A stretch of 64,000 bases of DNA from positions 1 to 64,000 of the forward strand of contig NZ_CADESW010000024.1 of the NCBI RefSeq assembly GCF_902830275.1. The letters run 5' to 3'. The notes beneath the pieces were generated by a model. The model was given only the letters and a program-made list of their open reading frames with translations. It was not told the DNA's origin and made no database searches. Below are positions 63,006 to 64,000 of the stretch, piece after piece. This stretch comes from Burkholderia stagnalis (GTDB taxonomy: Bacteria > Pseudomonadota > Gammaproteobacteria > Burkholderiales > Burkholderiaceae). The number at the start of each line of letters is the position of its first letter. The first letter of the stretch is position 1. The position numbers were made by a program, and so were the translations under genes.

Positions 63006-63208
63006 GATTCAGAACCTCCGAGATTGTTTTTTCAAACGCATCGGACTCTGGGTTCGGTGCGCATGAGTAGAAGTCTAGGAGGCTCGACTATCAGGGTAAA
63101 TACTTAAATCGCGAATTCACTGTTGACTGGAATCGGACAATCGACGGGAATTTTCCACATTCATCAGATGATTAGCCGCATTGACATACAGAATCCCGCC
63201 AGCCACGC

Positions 63209-64000
63209 TCAGCCCGCCCCGCCCTCCGACGCCATTAGCCTGTCAAACAGCAACGCCTTCAAACGCAGCACATCGGCCGCTTCCATGTCGCCATAAGCGA
63301 CGTGATGCAACACGAGCGCCGGCGCGGCCGGGTCCGCGTGTGTGTGGCGCACCGTGCCGTCCAGCGCCAGCAGTGCGACGCTGCCGCCGACCTCGTAAGG
63401 CAGCCGGATGCGCAACGGCTCGCCCGCCGGCGCGATCGTCTCGGTCGCGGCGATCGACAGCCCGCTCACGCTGATGTCGTGAACGATGCCGAAGCTGCCG
63501 ACGCCGTCCTGCCCGCTGCTGCAGCGGGCGGCGAGCCGCGCCGGCACGCGCGGCTCCGAGCGGGCGCGCAGCCGCTCGACGAAGCCGGGCGGCGACAGGA
63601 TCATGTACGGCGACGGCGCGGCCTGCAGCACGTCGACGGTCGCCGCGAAGCGAAACACCGCGGCGCGCCCGATCGCGATCACCTCGACGTCGTCGCCGCG
63701 CGCGAACGCCAGCACCGCCCCGTGGCGCGGCTCGACGAACAGCGACTGCGACGCGCCGTGGCCGATCACCCGGCAACGCTGCATCGTCCGCGTTTCGCCG
63801 ACCCGCCGGCGGATGCCGACCACCCGGCCGATCGACAGCCCCATGCCCGCGACCGCGGGCACGCCGTCCGGCGGCGCCTGCCGGGCGACTTCGCCGCGCC
63901 GCGCGGGGCGGAAATGGTCGAACAGGAATGCATGCTGCGCGTGGTCGTGCAACGTGGTGCCGGCCGGCAGCAGCGCTGCGCCGCCGATGTCGTAGACATC
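63209..64000 (-). CDS. PilZ-domain c-di-GMP-binding protein, 5' end outside window
   Basis: At least 264 residues; the frame is open through the right edge. N-terminal YcgR-like flanking domain (ARGDDVEVIAIGRAAVFRF) and a PilZ domain with the two c-di-GMP motifs: RSEPR (in ERLRARSEPRVPAR) and DISVSGLSI (D-x-S-x-x-G). Such proteins couple second-messenger levels to motility or exopolysaccharide output. An internal TTG at 63952 is not a credible start because coding clearly continues upstream (DVYDIGGAALLPAG). Confidence 0.9.
   Translation of the reverse strand, partial: DVYDIGGAALLPAGTTLHDHAQHAFLFDHFRPARRGEVARQAPPDGVPAVAGMGLSIGRVVGIRRRVGETRTMQRCRVIGHGASQSLFVEPRHGAVLAFARGDDVEVIAIGRAAVFRFAATVDVLQAAPSPYMILSPPGFVERLRARSEPRVPARLAARCSSGQDGVGSFGIVHDISVSGLSIAATETIAPAGEPLRIRLPYEVGGSVALLALDGTVRHTHADPAAPALVLHHVAYGDMEAADVLRLKALLFDRLMASEGGAG

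Overview
The window is high-GC DNA with the gene content and codon bias of a Burkholderia (probably B. cepacia complex) chromosome. Pointers are a GTP-type pckG, an 85-residue infA paralogue, DUF4148 and DUF3562 proteins, MHS-type transport and paired universal-stress genes. Species and replicon are inferred from family recognition only; no tRNA, rRNA, CRISPR array or complete insertion sequence was seen.

Layout. 1-9.3 kb: 5' end of an FtsH-type protease gene, a zinc-ribbon protein, an AcpA-like acid phosphatase behind a Pho-box-like repeat, pckG, then a YbaK-like / YheO-regulator / ornithine-cyclodeaminase-family run. 9.3-20.7 kb: a threonine-dehydratase-family enzyme, infA and csp genes flanked by decayed pieces of a meta-cleavage pathway (aldolase C-terminus, frameshifted bphC), a secreted trypsin-like protease behind an AT-rich leader, a vapC relic broken by hexanucleotide repeats, hpd, an MHS transporter, a murA paralogue and an IclR regulator. 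20.7-30.9 kb: an Fe-S (DinG/XPD-like) helicase plus VRR-NUC (FAN1-like) nuclease operon directly behind a perfect LexA-type palindrome, MipA-like porin, chemoreceptor, alcohol dehydrogenase and small proteins.

30.9-40.1 kb is the most interesting accessory block: a probable small biosynthetic cluster with a stand-alone adenylation domain, a stand-alone carrier protein, a SyrB2-family non-haem iron enzyme (His-X-Val in place of the usual His-X-Asp/Glu), an SDR lacking the catalytic Tyr, an EctD-like hydroxylase, a FAD/NAD(P) oxidoreductase, a DHA2 exporter and a Nudix hydrolase. The arrangement resembles the CytC1-C2-C3 and SyrB1-SyrB2 halogenation modules and suggests a modified (possibly chlorinated) amino-acid product.

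40.5-53.5 kb is a stress/redox block: BON protein, two universal stress proteins with FNR/ANR-like dyads upstream, an amino-acid permease, a DedA-rhodanese fusion, a zinc-ribbon membrane protein, a NarL-type two-component pair, an LprI-like protein, DUF1326/DUF2182 and an EamA transporter. 53.5-62.6 kb is a lower-GC island with a short tyrosine recombinase, an HNH protein, a protein with a PD-(D/E)xK signature, a zinc-ribbon protein with an RNxxxH (HEPN-type) motif, unrecognised proteins and a dispersed repeat; it reads as a candidate defence island. The window ends in core-like DNA: a DUF4148 protein and the 5'-truncated gene of a PilZ protein.
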